DNA of 29,010 bases from positions 1 through 29,010 of the forward strand of contig JANQEY010000173.1 in NCBI GenBank assembly GCA_028278125.1, in the 5' to 3' direction. A program made the position numbers and the translations under genes. Shown in pieces: positions 1 through 9,800 of the stretch. A model generated the notes under the pieces. That model saw only the letters and a program-made list of their open reading frames with translations. It searched no databases and had not been told where the DNA came from. This DNA comes from a bacterium. Its GTDB lineage: Bacteria; Electryoneota; Electryoneia; Electryoneales; Electryoneaceae. Position 1 is the stretch's first letter. Each line of letters opens with the position of its first letter.

Positions 1-3000
1 TTGCCGTCCTTATTTACATCTATCGCAACAACTCTATCGACTCCCGTGTTACTGCCATCATCAAAAATCGTAGCTTCCTGAAACGACGGAGGAGCATTCG
101 GTGCAGGATTACTTATGACGGTAAACTCAAGAAAATATCCATTCGTTAAGAATCCACCACCCATACTCCTTACATCGGATGACAAAGTTATCTGGATAGT
201 TTCTCCCGCCTTAAAATCAGCAGAAGGATCAAATGTGATGACGTTGGTAGCACCTCCAGAGATGGTACCATTGATCTCTCCTGTTTCACTTCCAATCACC
301 AACACAGTTGAATTGTCCAGGGTAAAAGGGTCCACATTTTGATCAAATGTTATTGTGATGTTATCGCCAGCATTAACGCCAGTTCCGTTGCTTCCGGGAG
401 TCGTTGAAACCACGCTCAACGGGGTCATCGTTCTTGTGTCTAACGCCAAGTATTGCGGGTCGGTGATATTGGTTGATTGAACCACTTCAAACGGATCATC
501 ATTGTAGCTTATCCTGACGATCTGATTATTGGCTCCATCCACCACATACATCATTTCATTCTCAGTATCCAGCTCAATATCTTCAGGCTCTGTCAACTGC
601 GTGGATATTGTTACCTCGTTAGTGCCGTCAAGATCAGATCGTAATATGACTCCATTGGCTGTCCAATACATATGATTTCTGAAAACATCTAATGCAAGCC
701 CCCGAAAAACGGTTGTCCCCGAAGTAATAAGGTTTTCCTTATCAGTACCATCTAAATTCGCTCTCCAAATCTGAGGAGTCCCGGAGTCGTTAACCAGGTA
801 GTAAATTTTTCCTTCTGATTCACTGATTTCAATGTCTCTTGGGCTTCCAACATCTACCAAATCCTCACCATTTGTTCCGTCGAAGTCAATTCTTCGGATT
901 TTTCCATTGTACGAGTCACACCAATAAACTTTGCCATTGTTTCCGTCCACATCAATCCCTAAAAATGGTCTTGCTGAAGCACCACTTTCATCCAAAACGG
1001 TGTTTTCTGCTGTGAATGTTGCATCTCCTATTCTGCCACATCTGACCTGCCCATCAGTATCAGTCCAAAAAACCATGTTATTTACTTTGTCGACAGCAAT
1101 ACCTTTGATGTCAACTGAAAAGCCCGAATAATATGCATTTTGACCATTGGCCCCTGTAAGCATATCCACACGGTCAATTTCATCATCGAAGGTGCCCGTT
1201 TCATCAGTCCAATAAGCTTTTGGTGGTAAAGTACCCTTGGTCCCTGTTACCGGAAATACAAAGTTCAATTCATTGGGATCGTTGGTTTGAATAGCAATTG
1301 TCCCATTTGCTATTCCATCTGACAATGCTAAAAGCTCTGAAGTAAAACTGGCTGTTGAGCCTGCCGTAACTGTGAAAGAGGTAGACGTTGTTATTGAAAA
1401 ATCTCCGGTGGTGACAATGTCTGAAACTACCAGGTCATCAAATCCAATGTTTTCAATGGTGAATGTTAATGGTTTTGTTGTTGCAATAGGTGTATGCCCA
1501 AAATCCACAGGTTTAGGTTGTCCGTCAAATACTTCCGGAGCTGAAACATTGGTCCCAGAATAAACAGTTATTTCAGGGGCTGGCACTTGCGCTCCTGAGC
1601 TAACCCAGTTGGAGGAAGTTCCGGTTAAAGCAAATGAACCCAGTGTTCCATCATAGGAGTTCGTAGAGCGATCAATCAGTGTGGTAAAAGCTGAGTTCGA
1701 GCCACCTGCAAAGCCCTGGTTAAAATCGTAATAGGCGTTAAGGTTTGCTTCATTTCCAACTAAATCTGTAAACATGTTGGCCTGGATCTCAGCTTCAGTT
1801 CTTGCTATACCCCATATCCTTACATCATCGATTTGACCGTCGATGAAATCACTCATGGTTGAGATACCATCAAATTCCTGTCCCAATGACCAAACATCAC
1901 CCGACTCAAAAGTGAAATCCGCAGTATGGGTTCCTACCTGGAGGCCGTCTATGTAGAGCGTACCTGTTGTTCCGGACCTCGTGTAGGCAATATGATGCCA
2001 TGTATCGTCAGCGATAATTGGCCCGAGAATGTCAAAATCAGGGTTGATCCCCGCATCAACAACACCAAGCCTATTCTCCTTACCTGGATCCGAGCCATCG
2101 TTGATATACAATAGCAATCGGTTTAGGTTAGCTCCTCCTCCATCGTTGATGGAAAAGATGGACCCTCTTCTTGTGTCAGTGAAAACAGGTTCCAGGTTGA
2201 CCCACAGTTCCACAGAGAAATTGTCCTGTGTCCCCATTGAGGTGTAACTCAAAGCTCCGCCGAGATCCACGTAATCATCAACACCATCAAAGTCCAGCGA
2301 ATTTTTTGGCGTTGCGCCGGATTCCTGCCAGTTTGGATCCGTAGTAGCTGGAAAGTTTGTAAGGGTGCCATCAAAATTACTTGTCGTAAGGTCCGGCAAA
2401 GTAGTTCCCGTCGTTTCATTGAATTGGTAGTAAGCAACAAGGTTTGACTCACTTCCTGTTAACGTCCTGAACATCTGATCGCGAATGGTGGTTTGAGTAA
2501 GCGCGCTGCTCCAAATCCTAACTTCGTCCATCAGTCCGCCAAAGTTTACCGCTCCCTCATGTGTGGATCCCAGAAAGAAAGCAGGGGATGTACCTGCAGG
2601 ACCAACCGGAAAGCTCATGACTTCAAGTGCTCCATTAACGTAGAAATCTATTGATCCTGCATCCTGAACAAACGCGATATGCGTCCATTCATTCGCGTTG
2701 ATGGCCACAGTTCCAACCAAACTACCGGAATTGGCACCATCACTTTGAAAGAGATCCAGAAAACCGCTACTATTGATCGAAAATTGAGCAACGTTGTTTG
2801 ACGTACCTTGCCAATGAGCAATAGTCTGGAAGACGGATACCGATGATGGATTGATCCATGCTTCGAATGTCATTGTGCCAGATCCCGTAAATGAGGGCGC
2901 AGTGGTAAAAGTTACATGATCATTGGTCCCATCAAAAAGAAGGGCATTGTTCTGTGCATTGGTGGAAAATGGTAGAATACAAAGAACAAGTGAAGCCCTC

Positions 3001-3026
3001 AGTACGGTGAGTGTAAAATTTTTCAT
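1..3026 (-). CDS. Large secreted multidomain surface protein (LamG/ASH/YWTD propeller), 3' end outside window
   Basis: The minus-strand frame stays open from the ATG at 3026 to the window edge, about 1008 codons without a stop, so the C-terminus is missing. Residues 1-24 form a signal peptide (MKNFTLTVLRASLVLC, then FSTNA, cut before QNNALLFDG). Two LamG (concanavalin A-like) domains follow at about 26-235 and 241-478, with the usual LLFDGTNDHV, FEAWINPS, EWTHIAF and VRIWGIARTEAEI signatures. An ASH/choice-of-anchor-like domain (about 484-598, PEITVYSGTNVSAPEVFDG) leads into a six-blade YWTD propeller (about 600-865: AYWTDETG, VFWTDTDG, VYWCDSYNG, IYYLVNDSG, MYWTANG, MMYVVDGA). Next comes a Big_5/SbsA-type Ig domain (about 870-973), and the visible end (FDDGSN, VVAIDVNKDG) looks like the start of an FG-GAP/VCBS repeat. 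It is a paralogue of the giant upstream gene, sharing N-terminal LamG, ASH and propeller. A T9SS tail is expected but lies out of view. The reading frame was translated by hand. Confidence 0.9.
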   Translation of the reverse strand, partial: MKNFTLTVLRASLVLCILPFSTNAQNNALLFDGTNDHVTFTTAPSFTGSGTMTFEAWINPSSVSVFQTIAHWQGTSNNVAQFSINSSGFLDLFQSDGANSGSLVGTVAINANEWTHIAFVQDAGSIDFYVNGALEVMSFPVGPAGTSPAFFLGSTHEGAVNFGGLMDEVRIWSSALTQTTIRDQMFRTLTGSESNLVAYYQFNETTGTTLPDLTTSNFDGTLTNFPATTDPNWQESGATPKNSLDFDGVDDYVDLGGALSYTSMGTQDNFSVELWVNLEPVFTDTRRGSIFSINDGGGANLNRLLLYINDGSDPGKENRLGVVDAGINPDFDILGPIIADDTWHHIAYTRSGTTGTLYIDGLQVGTHTADFTFESGDVWSLGQEFDGISTMSDFIDGQIDDVRIWGIARTEAEIQANMFTDLVGNEANLNAYYDFNQGFAGGSNSAFTTLIDRSTNSYDGTLGSFALTGTSSNWVSSGAQVPAPEITVYSGTNVSAPEVFDGQPKPVDFGHTPIATTKPLTFTIENIGFDDLVVSDIVTTGDFSITTSTSFTVTAGSTASFTSELLALSDGIANGTIAIQTNDPNELNFVFPVTGTKGTLPPKAYWTDETGTFDDEIDRVDMLTGANGQNAYYSGFSVDIKGIAVDKVNNMVFWTDTDGQVRCGRIGDATFTAENTVLDESGASARPFLGIDVDGNNGKVYWCDSYNGKIRRIDFDGTNGEDLVDVGSPRDIEISESEGKIYYLVNDSGTPQIWRANLDGTDKENLITSGTTVFRGLALDVFRNHMYWTANGVILRSDLDGTNEVTISTQLTEPEDIELDTENEMMYVVDGANNQIVRISYNDDPFEVVQSTNITDPQYLALDTRTMTPLSVVSTTPGSNGTGVNAGDNITITFDQNVDPFTLDNSTVLVIGSETGEINGTISGGATNVITFDPSADFKAGETIQITLSSDVRSMGGGFLTNGYFLEFTVISNPAPNAPPSFQEATIFDDGSNTGVDRVVAIDVNKDG

Positions 3027-3071
3027 CGAGTGGTTTTGGTAAGAAAAAAATTAACTAGCTGGTGGGCTTAG

Positions 3072-3100
3072 CAGAAAAGTACAAAAAAATATTGGTAATT
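3072..3100 (-). promoter_or_regulatory. Promoter-like motif shared with the giant paralogue
   Basis: On the minus strand this 29-bp stretch reads AATTACCAATATTTTTTTG and continues GTACTTTTCTG. It matches 25 of 29 positions of the block at 20729-20757 in front of the giant gene. It ends 45 nt before the ATG at 3026. The TACTTTT core resembles the Bacteroidota -7 element (TAnnTTTG), but no clean -33 TTTG is visible here. The conservation is seen directly; the promoter role is inferred. Confidence 0.5.
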
Positions 3101-3141
3101 ACATATTTTTTAAGGGATTTATGTACGAAAACACCAATTTT

Positions 3142-3167
3142 GAAACAAAATCTCCGAATCAGGAGAT
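3142..3167 (-). terminator. Terminator-like hairpin after the 212-aa gene
   Basis: Reading the minus strand, ATCTCC (3167-3162), loop TGATTC and GGAGAT (3155-3150) form a perfect 6-bp stem, followed by TTTGTTTC. It begins 40 nt after the TGA of the cadherin/T9SS gene and ends upstream of the promoter-like motif of the next gene. That is where an intrinsic terminator separating the two transcription units would be expected. The stem is short, so strength is uncertain. Confidence 0.5.
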
Positions 3168-3207
3168 GTGCCAATACTGGTTATTGATGGATTTTAGGAA
3201 TGAGTAA

Positions 3208-3846
3208 TCACCGAACAAAAATTCGCCTGGTTGATCTTATAATTTGCTCATCACTGATAGTTAAAAGGTAAAATCCTTTTTGGATTGTACTTAGATCAAT
3301 TTCGATAGTCTTATTCGAAAGAAACACCGGCGTAATTGAAAGGCGATGACCTGCCATCGAGTGCAAGGAAAACATCGGTTCATTTAGTTCTACATCCTGC
3401 AAATCGATGGTCAACAAATCACCAACAGGATTGGGATATACAATGATAGTTAAATCTAAATCTTCTGCACCCAAAGGAATGTCTACCAGGTTGATCGTAA
3501 TCTCTACACTTGTTATTCCCCCGTTACCGTCATTGGCTTCTACTCCCAGTATAAAAGAAGGATTTTGATCAAAATTCATTTGGCTTTCGTCGGCGACAAA
3601 AACATCACCTGTTGTGGAGTTAATATCAAAGGCACCAGTACCATTTCCTAAAACAATAGCGTACGTAAGAGGGTCTCCATTGGGATCCGTACCCGTGACT
3701 GTACCGACCACGGTCCCATTCGAACTATGTTCTTCCAGGTAAAACACAAGTGAAATATCTGGTGGGTCCTGTGCTACAAGCTGAAGACTCAAAGCAGCAA
3801 AGAGAGCGAAAAAAACGTTTTTAAGGTGTGGTCGGTTGCTGATCAT
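3208..3846 (-). CDS. Small secreted cadherin-like protein with T9SS sorting domain
   Basis: A 212-aa protein. Residues 1 to about 25 form a signal peptide (hydrophobic FFALFAALSLQLVA, cut before QDPPD). A single cadherin-like domain (about 28-125) shows GDPLTYAIVLGNGTGAFDI, STTGDVFV and DDGNGG-type calcium-site motifs (here ANDGNGGITSVEI). A T9SS type A sorting domain fills about 130-212 (IIVYPNPVGDLLTIDL, IQKGFYLLTISD, ending RIFVR). It should be exported by Sec, then through the T9SS to the cell surface. Both domains closely resemble the last 200 residues of the upstream giant, so the gene looks like a duplicated tail that kept its own signal peptide. Its ATG overlaps the giant's TGA as ATGA, which implies translational coupling and one transcript. 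No Shine-Dalgarno sequence is visible. The molecular function is unknown; an adhesive or structural surface role is inferred. Confidence 0.93.
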   Translation of the reverse strand: MISNRPHLKNVFFALFAALSLQLVAQDPPDISLVFYLEEHSSNGTVVGTVTGTDPNGDPLTYAIVLGNGTGAFDINSTTGDVFVADESQMNFDQNPSFILGVEANDGNGGITSVEITINLVDIPLGAEDLDLTIIVYPNPVGDLLTIDLQDVELNEPMFSLHSMAGHRLSITPVFLSNKTIEIDLSTIQKGFYLLTISDEQIIRSTRRIFVR

Positions 3847-6800
3847 TTCACCAATATGTTTTTAGTGATCACTTCATCATCATTGCTGATCTTCAACAAG
3901 TAAATACCTTGAGTTAGATCTTCCAGGTCGATTTCAATCAACTCATTTGACCGTGACAATATCCTGGAATTAGTTAAGACCTGGCTACCGCTTACCGTAA
4001 ATAATTTGACTTCAAGGTCATCAAAGAGAACTCCTTGTAACTCAACAAATAACCTTCCACTGGCTGGGTTAGGATAAATCGTGACCAGCTCGTCCAGATC
4101 ACTAAGACCAAGCGGGTTCTCATCAATGATGTCATTCAGGTTGATTGTGATATCTACCATAGAAACCCCACCATTCCCATCATCTGCTTGCACAATCAAG
4201 CTAAACACAGGGGTGGTTTCGAAATCGATTGCGCTCTCATCATTTACCGTAATAACTCCTGTGGTGCTTCCAATCGCAAATGCATTGTTGGTATTCCCTG
4301 AGAGAATGGAATAGGTTAAAGGATCTCCCTCAAGATCTGTTGCAACTACTGCTCCAAGCATCGTTCCTACAGGGCTGTTCTCATCCAGGTAGAAGATATA
4401 GGAAAGATCCGGTGGTTGGTTAGAACCAGTGATTTCCCCGGTTACCGGAAAAGTGAATGGATCTTCATCAGTATCATTATTATCGATGGTGATGGTAGTA
4501 GCAAATGTGCCGGCATTAGCACCATCCAAGGTAATAGAGAAGGTTTCTGTCGCTCCAATTCCAACCGTTGCAGGTATGTTTGAGACAGCATACTCTGGGT
4601 CAGATGAAATAATAGAATTAATCATCAATACAGCTGTACCAGTATTCTCAATTGCAAAACTCTGAACAATGTCATTGGTTAGTAGAGCAGTACCCAAATC
4701 CACTCTTGTTGCCTGATCATCAGTAACTGCTGTTCCTGAATTATCTGTGCCCACAAACACATTAATTTCCGGGAATGTTGGAGTAACCGTCACAGTGAAA
4801 GGGTCGGATGAAATGGTCAAGCCTGTAACAATCGTATTGGTCACTTCTAGGTGATAAGCACCTGCATCAGATATAGCGACACTCTCGATCAATAAGTTGT
4901 CGGTCGTTTGTCCAATTACCGGACTTCCATCCTTATACCATTGATATTGGTTGGCTGATCCTCCAACTGCCACGATCACATTCAAAGCGTCTCCCTCATC
5001 AAGGTTTTCGTTTGCTGGTGCGGTTACATTGGCTTGTGATATGTAATCAAAGCCTCCAGTACTAATATTCAGCTCGAGGTCATCGAACTGGAAGGCATTT
5101 CCATTTACTCTATGAGCTACTAAACTTGTAATTCCTGACATATCAGGTAAATCTTCAAAGCTATTATTTCTGATATTGAAGAATTGGAGATTGACCAGGT
5201 TTGCATACGTAGCTGGAATGACACCTGTGAACATATTATCATTGAATTCGAAATGTGTCAACGCAGTTAGATTCCCAAAATCTGGATCTAACGTTCCTGT
5301 TAGCTGATTTTCATCAAATCTCAATTGTGTGAGGTTGATCAAATTTGTTAGCTCTACTGGTACCGTTCCTGTTAGCATATTTCTATCCAAGTCCAGGAAG
5401 TCCAGGTTGATCAAAAGGCCTAGCTCCGTAGGAATTGATCCCGTAAATTGATTTCCATCAAGCGAAAGATGCGTGAGGCTAACCAGATTATTCCAAAAGG
5501 TTGGAATACTACCGGAAAGTACATTGTCCTGAAAAGACAGATAAGTCATCGCATCAAGATCCTGCAATTCTGTTGGAATTGTGCCCTCTAAATTATTATT
5601 GTTCAAACGAAGTTCAGTTACACGATTGCCTGCGGTGGTTACTCCATTCCAACCACTTACTGGATTAGATGTCAACCAGTCTGTGTTGTCAGTCCAGTTC
5701 GCACCATCAGTCGCATTATACAGTGCTTCCAATGCCAGGTAGTCTGAAATAACCACACCACCCAACAATTGTGTTCTGATATCCAATGCCAGGAACTGTG
5801 GATCCTGAACCGATGCTCCTGACTGAATTATTTCCACAGGATCATCCTGATAGTTAATTCTGACGATTGTAGCACCATCCACCACATACATCATTTCATT
5901 TTCTGGATCCACATCTATGCCTTGTGGTGAGGTGACCTGGGAACTAACAAATACCTGATTGGATCCGTCAAGATCAGATCGCGATATTCCACCAACGCTT
6001 TCTGTCCAATACACATGATTGTTCACAAGATCCAGGGCAATTCCCTCAAAGAAGGTAGTTCCAGAACTATATAGCATCTCTGGGCTTGTTCCATCCAGAT
6101 TGGCCCTCCATACTTGAGGTACGAAACTTGGATTTGCTACGTAGTACATTTTTCCACCAGCCACATCGAGAGCAACGTCGCGTGGTTCGGCTATTGTTAA
6201 AAGTACTTCTGCTCCTGTGCCGTCAAAATTGACCCGACGGATCTGTCCATTTTCAGCATCCGCCCAATAGATCTTACTTGCCACACCATCCACATCCAAT
6301 CCAAGGAAATCTTTCGGACTACCGCCACTTTCGTCGACGATTGGTCCACCTTCTGCGGTGAATCCCGTATCTCCCATTCTCCCACAGGCAATTTCAGCAT
6401 CGGTGTTCGTCCAGAAAATCATGTTATTCACCTGATCCACTGCAATACCACGGATGTCCACAGAGAAGCCCGAGTAGTAAGGTGCCTGCGTATTAGAGCC
6501 ATCCAAATCAGATCTGCTGATATCGTCTTCGAGATTTGGCGTATCGTCAGACCACCAAACTTTGTTTGAAAAGAGTCCTCTAACCCCCGTTACCGGGAAG
6601 GAAAATGTTGTCTCATCTGCATCATCACTTGTAATGGTCACAAACTCATTGGAGATGCCCGCAGAAGAAGCATTTAGCTCAACGGTAAAGTTGACACTAC
6701 TGCCTGCTGATATCAAAAAAGAGGTGGCCGATGTAACGGTGAAATCCCCTCCTACCGAAATATCGGTAACATTGAGATCTAAAAAACCTGTATTTTCAAT

Positions 6801-9800
6801 GGTAAAGGTCAATTCCCGTGTTCCGGTTATTACATCTCCATAGTTTACCGGAATGAGTTGATTATTAAATAGTTCTGGTGCTGTATTATCAGTTCCGGAA
6901 TAAACGGCTATTTCAGGAATCCCGATCGGAGTGTCCGTTGTTATCCAGGTTGGAGTTGTAACTCCACCACCTGAATCCATCCACATTCCATTGAAATTAC
7001 CAGTACTTCTGTCTGGCAGTATTAGATCAGTTGTTTCGTCTTGGTCAAATCGGTAGTAAGCGATCAAACCAGGCTCCAATCCCGTCATTTGAAGGCCATA
7101 ATTTGTGGAAATTTCAGTCTGATTCAGTGCCTTGGTCCAGATTCTTAGCTCGTCCATTTCACCCTCGAAGAATTCAGATAAGAAGGAGATTGAGCCGATA
7201 AATGCATCCAGCCCTGTTGCGGAGGTGACAGCCGGAGCAGGGTTAACATAATTGGCGGGTGACTCTATGCCGTCCACATAAATCTTCAGCCGATCAGTAC
7301 CTGTCAGTGTTCCATCAAAAACAAAAGCTACATGTGTCCAAACACCCGTAGAGATAGGGGAAAGTGTGAAGCCATTGAAACTGCCAAGATGTACGCTTAT
7401 AGTTCCATCAGTTTGTACAACCATTTCGTTTCTCAAAAATGAACTGGCATATTCTGAAAAGATGGGCCTTCTGATATTAAAATCAGCCACCTTAATCCAG
7501 GATTCTATTGTTAAGTACGTAACATTATCAATTGGGAGTTGATCTCCAAGATTTACACCGTCATCAACTCCATCAAACTCCAGGGCATTGCCCGGTGGTT
7601 CGAGTGTACTTCCGAATTTTTCATTGGTATACCCTGAATTTCCATTTCCATTACTTGCTCTTACGCGGTAGAAATAACCATTTCCTGCTGTAACTGTGTT
7701 ATCCGGGAAAAAAGTCACATCATCCTCAACCATTCCGATTTGCACCCATGAGCTGTTATTCCCATCCGACCGTTCGATGAAAAAATCTGTTTCGTCAAAG
7801 GAGTTGTCAGTCCAGGTTAAATCTATCTGAGTATCTGAAACTTCCGTTGCAAACAAGTTCGTTGGCTCGTTCGGCAGTCCATCTTGAGCCCCCGAGGTGA
7901 TCCAGTTTGATGTAGCTCCTGCCAAGCCCATGTTTGTAAGCGTGCCGGTATTTCCGTTACCGGTGCCATCAAGAAGATTTGTTAATCCCGAGTTTGTTCC
8001 TCCAGGTATACCTTGATCAAATGAGTAGTAGGCGACGAGTCCCGCTTCACCGCCTCCAAGTGGGGTATGGATTGAACCCCGGATTTCGGCTTCCGATCTT
8101 GTGACATTCCAAACACGGACTTCATCTACCTGTCCATCAAAGAACCCACTGCCATTGAAACTTCCAATAGTGAGTGGTTGTCCGGTAATATTAAATGTAA
8201 GTCCGCCATGATCAGTTGTGGAGGTTCCCTGATTTATTCCGTTCAAATACAAGGTAAGGCCTATATCATAGTCCTGAACCAAAGCCACATGGTGCCAGCC
8301 TACAGTTAGGTCATCTATTGATGCTACAAAACGGTCATTTGGTCCCGGATCGAGTCCCACAAATGACCTGCCGTCCGGAAGGGCTTCGATGAAGACTTTG
8401 CTTCCTGGTAGTCCATTGAATATTCCATCAGTTATTGAGATAGTGAGTTGTTCAAATGGGGTTCCTGAGTTGTGCTTGGATACAATACCTGCGTTCTTAG
8501 GATTTCCATCAAAATAAAACCATGCCTCGATCGTGACATCTCCTGTTCCAAATTGAAGTGATGGGTCATCAGGTACACTGACAAAATCATCTGTTCCATC
8601 AAAATCCATCGCATTGTTCAAAAGTACAGAAGCATCGAGGGACCCAGAAGCTACCCAAATAGGTGTGGTGACTCCAGCAACAGGACCATTCCACAGACCA
8701 TCATTGAAATTCGTACTTCTATCTGGAAGAATAAGATCAGTCATCTCATCCTGATCAAATTTGTAGTAGGCCACCAAACCTGACTCATTTCCAACTAGTG
8801 GAGTTGCGAGTGTGGATCGAATTTCTGCTTGTGTTCTTGCCACATTCCAGAACCGCACCTCATCCATATTTTCAAAGAAATTTCGACCGTTTTGCGGTAC
8901 TCTACCCCAGTCGCCGATATAGAGATCTCCATTGTTACTACCATCCACATCGTCATCCGTTGCTGATGCTTCCAGGGAACCATCTACATACAACCGAATT
9001 TCATCAGCAACCGCATCACGAACCCAGGCGACATGATGCCATTGGAAATCACGTAGATCAGTTACACCAACGACAGGTTGACTTGTAGCTCCTCCAGCTG
9101 ATTGAATGGTAGTGCCAATTATTCCTGTTGTTTTGTTGATGGACATATCCGTTCTTGGATAGTCCATACCGGTTTCGACACGACTAAGAAAAAAACGTCC
9201 AGTTCCACTCCCCCCTGAAATATCTAGTGGCACTCTTAACCAAGCCTCCCAGGTAAAGCTCTGCCCTGGTGCTCCTCCGAGATCATCAGGATTGTAAACA
9301 ATAAGGTTATCATCAATACCATCAAATTCGAGTGCATTTCCGGGAGATGTCAATGTACTACCAAACTTCTCTTGTGATGGGATTGAATTAATTGAGGGAC
9401 TAGTAGCAATGACTCGGTAGAAATAACCTTGATCAGCGGTTACTGTATTGTCAGAATACGACAGAACATTTGGACCAACCGATCCAATCTGAGTATAACT
9501 AGCATTATTACCATCGGAACGCTCGATCAGAAATCCATCTTCAGCCAACGTAGGATCGTTCCAGGTTAGGTCAATTTGACTTGCGTTGATTTCTTCGGCA
9601 AATAAATTATCAGGTTGTAATCCTGCACCAAGCATAGCATGAGAGCCTACCCAGTTTGGTGATGGATCAGCTGGGAAATTGGTCAGTACACCATCATTAT
9701 TATTGATTGACCTGTCAGGAAGTCCATCAAAATTACCGGTCTGATCAAACCGGTAATAGCCCACCAAACCTGTCTCATTGCCTGACAGGGAAACCGCACT

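Noticed and set aside
115..3000. Several plus-strand open frames of 60-80 codons opposite the partial surface gene
   Set aside because: They are antisense to a continuous minus-strand frame with clear LamG and YWTD domains, and their translations show no domain-like pattern.
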